This document shows, one piece after another, positions 15,954 through 24,600 of a stretch of DNA of 32,350 bases. The stretch comes from Symploca sp. SIO2E9 (lineage in GTDB: Bacteria; Cyanobacteriota; Cyanobacteriia; Cyanobacteriales; Coleofasciculaceae): assembly GCA_010692645.1 (NCBI GenBank), contig JAAHGS010000065.1, positions 1 to 32,350 on the forward strand. The letters are read 5' to 3'. The position numbers were made by a program, and so were the translations under genes. The notes under the pieces were generated by a model that saw only the letters and a program-made list of their open reading frames with translations, did no database searches and had not been told where the DNA came from. How positions within the stretch are numbered: the stretch's first letter is position 1; each line of letters begins with the position of its first letter.

Positions 15954-18113
15954 TTACCCTTGCTCCTCCCTCTCAATCTTCACCTGCCAAGTATCTAATG
16001 TAGTCCCAAGAGTTTGATCTAACCTAGTCAGAGCATTAAGATAATTAATAATCGCATCGAGTTCGGCATTTCTTGCCTGTGCTAAATCATTCTGAAGATT
16101 GACAATCTCAAAGATTGTAGAACCCCTTCCTAGTCTCTGCCTTTCTTGCTCAATCTCTAGCTGCCTTTCAGATAACTCTGTTGCTCGGCGAGCCAATTCT
16201 ACCTGAGAGAAACTCAAACTAACATCTCTAATTCTGTCTGTCAACTCAATCTCGAGACTTTCGCGCTGCTCCTCCAAATTATTTGTTGCTTGTAGTTGAT
16301 TAACTCGGCTACGCTGGAAATCTCGCTCTAGGGTTAAATCTCCCAATTCGCGGCTTAAAACAACTCCAGCTCTTAGATCAGTTGTAGCATTAGAGGCATT
16401 ACTAACACTGGTATCTAAACTCAAGTCCCAGAGTCGGTTATTTTCTGCCTGCAACAAGTCAAGTTTAGCTCTCTCTAGTTCTAACTGCGCCTGCAAATAA
16501 GCTGGTTGATTTTTAAATGCTAACTCTTGCAAATTATTATAGTCTAAATCAACGGCTTCTGCTGTCGGTTGTTCAGCTGCTAAAATAGCAATATTTCTCT
16601 CAATATCGAGAATGTTAATTAACTCTAACCTTGCCGCCTCAAAATCATTCTGAGCAGTTAACAAACTCACTTTGCGATTAGCGACAGCTGTTTCACTTTG
16701 AACGATATCAACTGGTGCCCGTCTACCGGCATCGATTAAAACTTGGGTAATTTCCAATAGTTCCTGAGCCCCCTCAAGGGCAAGTTCCTCAATTTTAAGT
16801 CTTTCTTGAGCTTGAAGTAAACGGCGATAGGCAACAATAGCATCTGTAATCGTGTCGATTAGGGTTGATTTTAAATCCAAGATATTCACTTGTTCAGTAA
16901 GTCGAGCAATTTCAAGATTCGCTCTATTGACTTTAATTCCTGCTCCTCTTAAAAGCGGTTGATTAAAACTAAGCTCTAGATTCTGATTGAAGGTGTCATC
17001 ATTGGTATTAATACTTAAGCCATTGCCTGACAAGGTTTGAGCATTACCTGTCCACTGAAAAGTCAGCTCTCCACCTGTAGGAATCCTGAGAGAAAGATTT
17101 GCTCCTAGACTAAAGTCATTAGTGCCTGTTGTATTTCTATCTAATCCAGAACGTTCAAGTGAAACGGAAACTTCTGGAGTAAAATTAGGTACAAATTCAT
17201 CTTCTGCAACTGCTAATTCTTGCCTTTGTACTATCCTTTCAAGATAGGCATTTTTTATATCTCTATTATTTTCCAAAGCTAAGACAATCACATCAGGTAA
17301 GTTAAGTTCAATTCCTGAGTTTTTCTGTGTAGATTCAGCATTAGTTTGCTTGAGACTAGTTTCAGTTATTTTTTTTGAGAGTTCTATTGCCTCAATTGAA
17401 GTTTGAAGTCTTATTTCTGCTACTGGCTGTTCTTGCTTGGGCTCCTTGTAATTTAAGGTCAAATTAGTTGGTAATAGGGCTCCAAAGTCAAATTCAAGTG
17501 CTGGCAACTGCTGAGAAAGTGATTGACTTTCTAAGTGTTGGTGAGACTTTGACTCTACTAAATCTTTTAGTGGCAACAAGTCCACTGTAAGATCATCCAA
17601 ATCATTGATTTCATCAAGCTGAACACTGTAAGCTTCCACTCCTAAAGTTGAAATCCATAACTTCTGCGGTGGAACACCCAACTCCTGAATTATTTCTTGA
17701 TTATTTTCTGAGGTGAAAATAGCTGTTTCTTGCTGCGGTAGTTGCTGATTAATCTGCTGCTTGGGGAATTCAAAGTTTCCAAAATTTGCAGACTGAAAAA
17801 TTGAGTTTACCGAAGCAGTTTCAGTTAGAGCAACTGGTTGCTCAATTGGTTTTGAGTCAACAGCAATAAAAAATAGAAATGCTGTTCCCAAAGTGGCAGC
17901 TAAGGTTCCTGCTATATTCAGAGTTAAGAAGTTTATGGGGCGGTTTGAAAATTCCTCGTAATGGTTAGGCTGTTGAGGGGTGAGCGAAATTTTGGTTGGA
18001 ATTTTAATTCTCCGCGTCTGGGCGTCTGGGCATCTGGGCGTCTGCTTACTTGTTCCCCCACCCTTTTTTTCGCTCACCCGCTGTTGAGAATTTTGCTCAG
18101 GCAGCTTTGGCAT
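15954..18113 (-). CDS. TolC-like outer-membrane efflux protein (OEP family) with an in-frame MITE insertion
   Basis: A 719-residue protein. The C-terminal two thirds (from about residue 270, ELNLPDVIVLALENNRDIKN) carry the two OEP repeats: long helices plus beta segments such as TPEVSVSLERSGLDRN and FNQNLELSFNQPLLRGAG. These form the trimeric outer-membrane channel of tripartite exporters. A hydrophobic stretch at about residues 62-85 (NIAGTLAATLGTAFLFFIAV) is the signal or anchor. Residues 12-46 come from a 102-bp transposon-like element, so the ancestral N-terminus would be 37 codons shorter. A non-conserved Gln/Glu-rich linker (about 90-260) precedes the OEP domain. It is on the same strand as the permease and adaptor genes upstream, with a 408-bp gap. 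It probably exports the same substrate; this is inference. Confidence 0.88.
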   Translation of the reverse strand: MPKLPEQNSQQRVSEKKGGGTSKQTPRCPDAQTRRIKIPTKISLTPQQPNHYEEFSNRPINFLTLNIAGTLAATLGTAFLFFIAVDSKPIEQPVALTETASVNSIFQSANFGNFEFPKQQINQQLPQQETAIFTSENNQEIIQELGVPPQKLWISTLGVEAYSVQLDEINDLDDLTVDLLPLKDLVESKSHQHLESQSLSQQLPALEFDFGALLPTNLTLNYKEPKQEQPVAEIRLQTSIEAIELSKKITETSLKQTNAESTQKNSGIELNLPDVIVLALENNRDIKNAYLERIVQRQELAVAEDEFVPNFTPEVSVSLERSGLDRNTTGTNDFSLGANLSLRIPTGGELTFQWTGNAQTLSGNGLSINTNDDTFNQNLELSFNQPLLRGAGIKVNRANLEIARLTEQVNILDLKSTLIDTITDAIVAYRRLLQAQERLKIEELALEGAQELLEITQVLIDAGRRAPVDIVQSETAVANRKVSLLTAQNDFEAARLELINILDIERNIAILAAEQPTAEAVDLDYNNLQELAFKNQPAYLQAQLELERAKLDLLQAENNRLWDLSLDTSVSNASNATTDLRAGVVLSRELGDLTLERDFQRSRVNQLQATNNLEEQRESLEIELTDRIRDVSLSFSQVELARRATELSERQLEIEQERQRLGRGSTIFEIVNLQNDLAQARNAELDAIINYLNALTRLDQTLGTTLDTWQVKIEREEQG
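17978..18079 (-). mobile_element. MITE-like element, copy 2 (102 bp), inserted in frame in the TolC-like gene
   Basis: The terminal inverted repeats GGGTGAGCGAAA (17978-17989) and TTTCGCTCACCC (18068-18079) are identical to those of copy 1. Perfect 9-bp direct repeats GCTGTTGAG flank it (17969-17977 and 18080-18088), the hallmark of transposition. It exceeds copy 1 by 15 bp through extra CGTCTGGG/CATCTGGG units. Element plus duplication is 111 bp, or 37 codons, so the host frame is kept: the duplicated residues Gln-Gln can be seen on both sides of the inserted peptide. Confidence 0.92.
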
Positions 18114-18521
18114 ACTAGCAGTAGATTTGGTAGATTATGGAGTATTGAACCAATCGAAATAATAGTCCCAATATGACTTAAGCTGTTGTGCATTTTTAAT
18201 GCACAACAGCAAGGCAGGAGGCAGAAGGCTCCAAGGCAGAAGGAATAAGAGTTTGAACCATTAACTAATATCAAATAAATATATGATTTAAATGCGTAAC
18301 AGCTTATATTAAAGATAACAGGTAATAGAGAGTAGGGAATAGTGAACAGAGAATAGGGAGCAGAGAAATTTCACACATATCACAATTTTAAAGATGCCTT
18401 ACTAAGATAAAGACTTAGCATCTGTGTTAGCAATTAAAACTTCATCTTTGCAAAGACACATTACCCTACAAATGGCTAAGAATTTGGTTAGATTATGTAA
18501 CTTAAAAGTACATCAGTTTAA
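18114..18521. other. Intergenic gap between permease and TolC-like genes
   Basis: No gene is seen; in particular no ABC ATPase or remnant of one. It contains the hairpin at 18182-18210 and AT-rich, GAATAG/GAACAG-like imperfect repeats near 18325-18370. Confidence 0.6.
18182..18210. repeat. Perfect hairpin GCTGTTGTGCATT-TTT-AATGCACAACAGC
   Basis: A 13-bp perfect stem with a 3-nt loop, 69 bp upstream of the TolC-like start. Half of it (GATGCACAACAGCC) recurs at about 1828-1841, so it is part of a dispersed repeat. It may affect read-through from the permease gene. Confidence 0.8.
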
Positions 18522-19703
18522 TTAACTGCTGCGTAGTGCTTTGACAGGATCTAGCTTGCTAGCTCGTATGGCAGGAAGAAAACCTGCACCAACTCCCACT
18601 AGCAGTGCTGAACCCAAGGCAAAGGATGCAGTACTCAATTCAAATTGATAAGGCAAAGCCAAAGTATTAGCCACTACAACCGTTAATCCATGCACACTAA
18701 CTAGGGCAACAGTTCCTCCTAGTAAGCTCAAAAGTGCTGCCTCTAGAATAAATTGCAGCATGATTTCCACCTGAGTTGCCCCAAGTGCTCGCCTTAGACC
18801 AATTTCGGTAGTACGCTCCATGACCGCTGCTATTGTAATATTAGCAATACCCACACCACCCACCAGCAGCGAAATTACCCCTACAGCTGAGAGTGCTAGC
18901 GATGCCATTTGCAGAATTTGCTGCTGTGTCAGAATATCTTCTATGTTGTTCCAACTACTAAAACGGGCTCCTGAAAAGCGCTGCTGCAACATTTGCTCAG
19001 CTTGGAGTCCCAAATCTTCCAAATCCTGTTGATGATGGGGGCGTAGCCGCAGAATACCAACATCACGACTACCTGTCATGGCGCTGTAAACTGACATTGT
19101 GATCAACAACTGTCCTTCAGGTTCTCTCCCCCAACTCTGGTCAGTTGGCAATACTCCGACGATAATATATGGTCTACTATCGGCATAAATGCGCTTTCCG
19201 ATAGCTTCGGTACCCTGAAATAACTGATCTGCCAAAAACTGATCAATCACTACCACAGGGCGATAAGACTCAAAATCAGCAGGCGTGAAAAATCGCCCTG
19301 CTACCAACTGCTTACCATAAGTGAGTAAAAATTCTTGGGAAACAGCCGTCATAAAAGGATTTGCCTCTCGATCCTCAAAGACAGTATTGGCAGAACCTAC
19401 CCACTCAGAAGCACTGATGGCTTTTAATCCTGTTAGTCGCTTTTTCAAATATTCCAAATCTTCTGAGCGTAGCTGAGTGGGGGGACCTTCGGCTTGCCAA
19501 GTTGGGAAAACCATGACATTAGGAGCACCTCTTTGGGAAAGTTGCTCTGCAAGTATAGCCCTACTGATGCTGCCCACCTGAAGCGTGGCGCTAACAGCTG
19601 CCACACCCATGAACACTCCTAGGGAAGTCAAGGCAGAGCGGAGGGGATTCGCCCTTAGGGAACTACAAGTAAGAGATAGTAAGTTTAGGAGAGAGAGGCT
19701 CAT
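18522..19703 (-). CDS. ABC transporter permease, MacB/DevC (FtsX-like) family, without ATPase domain
   Basis: A 393-residue inner-membrane protein. Its first helix is at about residues 22-42 (ALTSLGVFMGVAAVSATLQV). A periplasmic MacB-PCD domain follows (about 45-265), and three C-terminal helices cluster at about 268-385, with the conserved ERTTEIGLRRALGATQVEIM stretch between helices 2 and 3. It ends in IRASKLDPVKALR, the usual FtsX-family tail. The nucleotide-binding domain of true MacB is absent, as in DevC, so a separate ATPase is needed. It follows an HlyD-type adaptor by 179 bp on the same strand, an order like devB-devC. A C-rich repeat stands directly before its ATG where a ribosome site should be. 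Substrate unknown; glycolipids are exported by DevBCA in heterocystous relatives. Confidence 0.92.
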   Translation of the reverse strand: MSLSLLNLLSLTCSSLRANPLRSALTSLGVFMGVAAVSATLQVGSISRAILAEQLSQRGAPNVMVFPTWQAEGPPTQLRSEDLEYLKKRLTGLKAISASEWVGSANTVFEDREANPFMTAVSQEFLLTYGKQLVAGRFFTPADFESYRPVVVIDQFLADQLFQGTEAIGKRIYADSRPYIIVGVLPTDQSWGREPEGQLLITMSVYSAMTGSRDVGILRLRPHHQQDLEDLGLQAEQMLQQRFSGARFSSWNNIEDILTQQQILQMASLALSAVGVISLLVGGVGIANITIAAVMERTTEIGLRRALGATQVEIMLQFILEAALLSLLGGTVALVSVHGLTVVVANTLALPYQFELSTASFALGSALLVGVGAGFLPAIRASKLDPVKALRSS

Positions 19704-19706
19704 TTG

Positions 19707-19775
19707 AGGGGGGATGGGAGGATGGGGGGATGGGGAGAGGGGGAGAGGGGGAGAGGGGGAGATGGGGAGATGGGG
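19707..19775 (+). repeat. G-rich tandem repeat immediately upstream of the permease start
   Basis: GGGGGGAT, GGGGAGAG and GGGGAGAT units begin three bases upstream of the permease start codon. On the mRNA strand this is a C-rich tract that leaves no Shine-Dalgarno sequence. Confidence 0.88.
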
Positions 19776-19819
19776 CGAAGTTATCCAATCTTTAGTTAAA
19801 GTAAGTAGCTCAAATCTTC

Positions 19820-19854
19820 TACTCCCTACTCCCTACTCCCTACTCCCTACTCCC
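19820..19854 (+). repeat. Heptamer tandem repeat, TACTCCC
   Basis: Five perfect 7-bp units of STRR type in the 179-bp gap between adaptor and permease genes. Confidence 0.92.
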
Positions 19855-19882
19855 TTCTTCATTTGATAATGGGAGCAGGACT

Positions 19883-21343
19883 TTATTCGGGAGGATCCTC
19901 TTGAGAAATTACGGGTATCCCTGGCTCTAGGGGCGATTCCGGCGGGGGTAGTAAGACTTGTTCTCCTGCTTCTACACCAGAGGTTATCTCCACAGTCGTC
20001 AATCCCTCTAAGCCTAAACTAACAGGCTTTTTCTGGGCATTACCGTCTTCGTCGCGTACCCAGACAAAAGGCTTGGAACTAGAGTGAACTATTGCTTCTG
20101 TACTTAAAGCCACCACATCTTGCTTACGCTCCAAAATAATTTCAACATTAACCTGGCTGCCAGGAATTAGGATACCAGTGGGTTGATCCAATAGCACTGT
20201 TGCTGCTACTGTTGCCTGTCCTGAGGTAGAACTGGACTCTCCGGAGTTAGAATTAGTTGCTTGGGGAGATAAATTTTGCACCCGTCCTTGATAAATCTGC
20301 GAGTTAGGACCAATTACACTAATGCGGGCTGTTTGACCTACTTCAACCTGAGTCGCATTCAGGGTAGAAAGCCTCAAGGAAACTAACTCTTGAGTGGGAT
20401 CACCGAGAGTTAGTAGCTTTGCACCCCGATTTACTCCATCTCCATTTTTGACCATAATCTCCAGAATTGAGCCATTAATTGGCGCACTTACGACATTGTT
20501 CTGAAGTTGCTGCTTGATCTTTTGCAGTTCCAATTTTAGACGCTGGAGTTCTCCTTGAGCAGTACGCAGCTCTAATTGAGCATTCTTAAAAGCTGCCTGT
20601 GCTTCCAAAACCTTGTCTCGGATTTCGCTCTCGGCATCCAGGCGCTGCTGTTTGAGGTTTTGAAGTTCAAGGATATCAGTGGCAACTGTTGACTGAGCAT
20701 CCCGCAGTGCCGACTGGGCTGAGCGCACACTCTCCTGCTGGGTACGCAGCTCATTTTTGGGAATAAAGCCTTTTTCGTCAAGAGTTTCTAGTTCTTCAAG
20801 TTCGAGTTGTTCAGAGGCGAGTTTTTCTTCGGCTTCAGTAAGTTTCTGACGGTTACGCTCTAAAGTTAGCTCTTGTTTTTGAATTGCCACCAGCTTGTCA
20901 TTAAGCAGTTGTTGTTGAGCTGCTACTAACTTTTCCTGAGCTTCAGCAAGTTTCTGACGGTTGCGCTCTAAGGTTAGCTCTTGATTGTTAATCTCTAGTT
21001 GCTTGGCAGTGAGACTAGTTTGTTGTTCAGGGTTGCGCAGGGTGATTAGTGACTTACCAGCAGCGACGCGATCGCCTATACTAACTAACACCTGCTCTAC
21101 TGCTCCTTCTTCTGGAGAGGTGAGGGTCTGTTGAGATAGCAATTCCACCATGCCACTTTCGTTAATTGTAGTTTCAACATTGTCTCGCTTAACTTTGATG
21201 ATGCGCACTGCTATTGGTTTGGCAGAGCGGTTCTCAAGCTGGGTATAGACTAGCCAGCCTCCAACACTGAGTATAGCCAAGGCTCCTGACCAAATTAACC
21301 ATCTAACTCCAGTTTTAAACTGCTTTTTTCCCTGAGCATCCAT
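19883..21343 (-). CDS. HlyD/MacA/DevB-type periplasmic adaptor subunit
   Basis: A 486-residue membrane-fusion protein linking an inner-membrane ABC permease to a TolC-type channel. One N-terminal transmembrane helix (about residues 15-35, GVRWLIWSGALAILSVGGW) leads to a split barrel-sandwich (SPEEGAVEQVLVSIGDRVAA and VVSAPINGSILEIMVKNGDG). A coiled-coil hairpin of about 190 residues separates the halves, and beta-barrel and membrane-proximal domains follow (VEVGQTARISV, PGSQVNVEIIL). The hairpin contains a 36-residue internal duplication (QELTLERNRQKL twice). The ATG at 21343 is used; the frame reaches a TTG at 21370. The next genes on this strand are the permease and, farther on, the TolC-like channel. 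Confidence 0.93.
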   Translation of the reverse strand: MDAQGKKQFKTGVRWLIWSGALAILSVGGWLVYTQLENRSAKPIAVRIIKVKRDNVETTINESGMVELLSQQTLTSPEEGAVEQVLVSIGDRVAAGKSLITLRNPEQQTSLTAKQLEINNQELTLERNRQKLAEAQEKLVAAQQQLLNDKLVAIQKQELTLERNRQKLTEAEEKLASEQLELEELETLDEKGFIPKNELRTQQESVRSAQSALRDAQSTVATDILELQNLKQQRLDAESEIRDKVLEAQAAFKNAQLELRTAQGELQRLKLELQKIKQQLQNNVVSAPINGSILEIMVKNGDGVNRGAKLLTLGDPTQELVSLRLSTLNATQVEVGQTARISVIGPNSQIYQGRVQNLSPQATNSNSGESSSTSGQATVAATVLLDQPTGILIPGSQVNVEIILERKQDVVALSTEAIVHSSSKPFVWVRDEDGNAQKKPVSLGLEGLTTVEITSGVEAGEQVLLPPPESPLEPGIPVISQEDPPE

Positions 21344-21622
21344 TATCAACCAATAGTCACCGACTAACAAAGCTTGAGATTATACTCTCTTCTCAAGTTA
21401 CAGCAATTGAAAGCTAAGCTTTGGAACTCAATCAGTACTGGGATAGGATAAAGTTGGGTGCTGGTGCTACAAATTTCTATACTTGATAATGAGCAGTTGC
21501 TCATTAGTATTTAACTCTAAACAGAGAAAATATCTTCCCATACGAAACTTCGGGGAGCTTAGCAATGCAGGGTTTCTACCAGTTTTAGCTAGAGCATCGG
21601 ATGGGGCAATTAATTTTAAAAT

Positions 21623-24600
21623 ATGAAATCACGCAAACGAGGAATTTGTTTATTACTCGCAATTGTTCTCGCTGCAATTGCATCCCGGAGAGTACAGGCG
21701 CAAATTACACCTGAATTAGGAAATAACGGTACTGGTACTAGGGTTGAATCCAACGGCAACCAATTCGATATTGAAGGGGGAAGTCAAGGGGGAGAGAATC
21801 TCTTTCATAGTTTTGAGCAGTTTGGTCTTGAAGAAGGTCAAATTGCTAATTTTATTCTTAACAACCAAGATATTGAAAATATTTTAGGTCGAATTGTTGG
21901 TGGTGATCCTTCAGTGATTAATGGTATTCTCCGGATTACTGGAGGTAATGTTAACCTCTTTTTGATGAATCCAGCGGGGATTGTTTTTGGTTCCAATGTC
22001 AGTCTAGATCTAACAGGTTCTTTTACTGCTACTACTGCTACTGGTATTGGTATCGGCGAAGATAATTGGTTTAATGCTTTTGGTGCCAATGATTACCAAA
22101 GCTTAGTCGGTACTCCCAATGCCTTTGTCTTTGGACAAACTGAACCGAGAGCAATTATCAATGAAGGTAATCTCAAAGTTAATGAAGGGCAAAATTTAAC
22201 CTTAATTGGTGGCAGTGTCCTCAATACAGGAGAAATTATTGTACGAGGAGTAAATATAACTATTTCTGCAGTTCCTGGTGAGAATTTAGTGCGCATTAGT
22301 CAGCCAGGAAGTTTACTGAGTTTAGAGATTGAACCTCTGCAGACAGCCGAAGGAGAGAATCAACCTATTCGACTTAACGATTTACCAACACTCCTTACCG
22401 GAAGTGCTGAGGATGTTAAAAATTTAGCTGCTAATCCAGGTGATATTGATAGTAGTGAAGGGAAAATCAGTTCTAGTTCTGAAACTGGTAATGGTGGGGA
22501 GATTAACTTGAATGCTACTGGCAAGATTACTACAGCGAGTATTGATTCTAGTTCTATAAATGGTGATGGTGGTAGCGTTAGGATTAAAGCTGGTGGTGAT
22601 ATTGAAGTTGACTATATTAATGCTGAGGGAGGAAGTAACGCTATAGGTGGCGAAGTTGATATTGAAACAGAAGGCTTTTTCAGAGCTACTGACACCTTCA
22701 CCGCTTCTAATGGTTCAGAAGCTAGTATTTCCAATATTGGTGGTAGCGCTGGTGGTGATATTACTATCAAACATGGTGGTAACGAAGAAACCCCTTTTAT
22801 AGTCGGAGATGCAACAAAAAATGGTACAGCTGGGGCAATTACTAATGGAGATTTTACTCTAATTCCCACTACTGAAAATGAGGGCAAAATTGAGATTATT
22901 AGTCTTGATTCTGAACGTTTCTCTCCTGAGCCTCCGTCTGAGCCAATTGACTTACCGTCTGAGCCAATTGACTTCTCTACTGAACTAGAGCAATTTGATT
23001 CCCCGTCTGAGCCAATTGACTTCTCTACTGAACTAGAGCAATTTGATTCCCTGTCTGAGTTAATTGACTTCTCTACTGAACTAGAGCCAATTGATTCCCC
23101 CAGTTCCACTATTCCTAATCCCTCAGCTAATAGCCCAGATAATAATAACCAAACTATTCCTAATCCCTCAGCTAATAGCCCAGATAATAATAACCAAACT
23201 ATTCCTAATCCCTCAGCTAATAGCCCAGATAATAATAACCAAACTACTCCTAATCCCTCAGCTAATAGCTCAGATAATAATAACCAAACTACTCCTAATC
23301 CCTCAGTCAATAACCCTTCTGAGTCTGCTCAAGAGACAGAAACGGAATCACCAACAGAGACAGCAACATCCCAACTAGCGCTAAGGGAATGCAACCAAAT
23401 AGGAGCTAACGTCACAGTACTTAATGACAACTCCTCCGGCGAATTAGAACAATTGAGAGCAATCCCAAGCAGCACTTCAATAACAGCTTTGGAAAGTTAC
23501 TGTCGCTCTCAAGGAAGCTCTAGCACTAAGCGTAATCTTCGTCCAGTACTCACCTATGAAGAATTTAATCCCAATGGCACTAGGCCCGATATCGCAGCTC
23601 AACACTGGCAGCAGTTTCTGGCTATTGCTCAAACAAATAGCGATCGCAATCAACAGAGACAGGCACTAAGAAATCTCGGCATATCTTACCATTCCTTAGC
23701 CGAATATCCTAAAGCTATAGAATACCATCAACAGAGCCTAAAGCTAGCACTGGAATTAAATGATCGCTATGGAGAAATAGTTGCTTTAGGTTCTTTGGGT
23801 AGAGCTTACAATAATTTGGGAAACTATACTGAAGCAATTAAGTACCATCAACAAAGTTTGAAACTGGCACGAGAGCTTGGTAGTCAAAGAGCACAGGCAG
23901 CAGTCCTAGGAAATCTAGGAATTACCTATCATTTCTTAGATAACTATCCCCAAGCTATAGAATACCATCAGCAACACCTGAAGATTGCACGGAAAATTGG
24001 TGATCGACAGGGGGAAGGAGCAGCATTGGGAAATCTAGGCATTGCCTATCGCGCCCTAGGTGACTATGCCCAAGCTATTGACTATTATCAACAACAATTA
24101 AGCATTGCCCAAGCAATTAGCGATCGCCAAGGGGAATCTAATGCTTTAGGTAATCTGGGTAATGCTTACCAAATCTTGGGTGAGTATGTCAAGGCAATTG
24201 AATACCATCAGCGTACTTTAGCAATTAAGCAATACATTGATGATCGTCAGGGAGAAGCCAGAGTACTAGGTAATCTGGGAAATGCTTACGAAGTTGTAGG
24301 TGACTATAACCAAGCCCTAGAGTATTATCAACAAGCTTTAAATAAAGTACAGAAAATTGGCGATCGCCATACAGAAGGGACTATACTAAGAGCTTTAGGA
24401 GTAATCCAAACTAACTTAGGCGAAAATACCAAGGCTATTAGCTACTATCAGCAAAGTTTAGAGATAGCAAAGGCAATTAGCGATCGCCAAGGTGAAGCCA
24501 GCAGTCTCAATAAACTAGGATTTGCCTACTATTTGCAAGGGGAACTCAAACAAGCCCTGGAGTTGACACAACAGAGTTTGATAATTACCAGGCAATTAGG

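Noticed and set aside
22612-23310. A 232-residue open frame on the minus strand
   Set aside because: It is the antisense of the repeat-rich linker of the CHAT gene, and its periodic sequence follows the repeats.
23108-23317. Regular 45-bp repeats that could suggest a CRISPR array
   Set aside because: Units are directly contiguous without spacers and lie in the reading frame of the CHAT protein.
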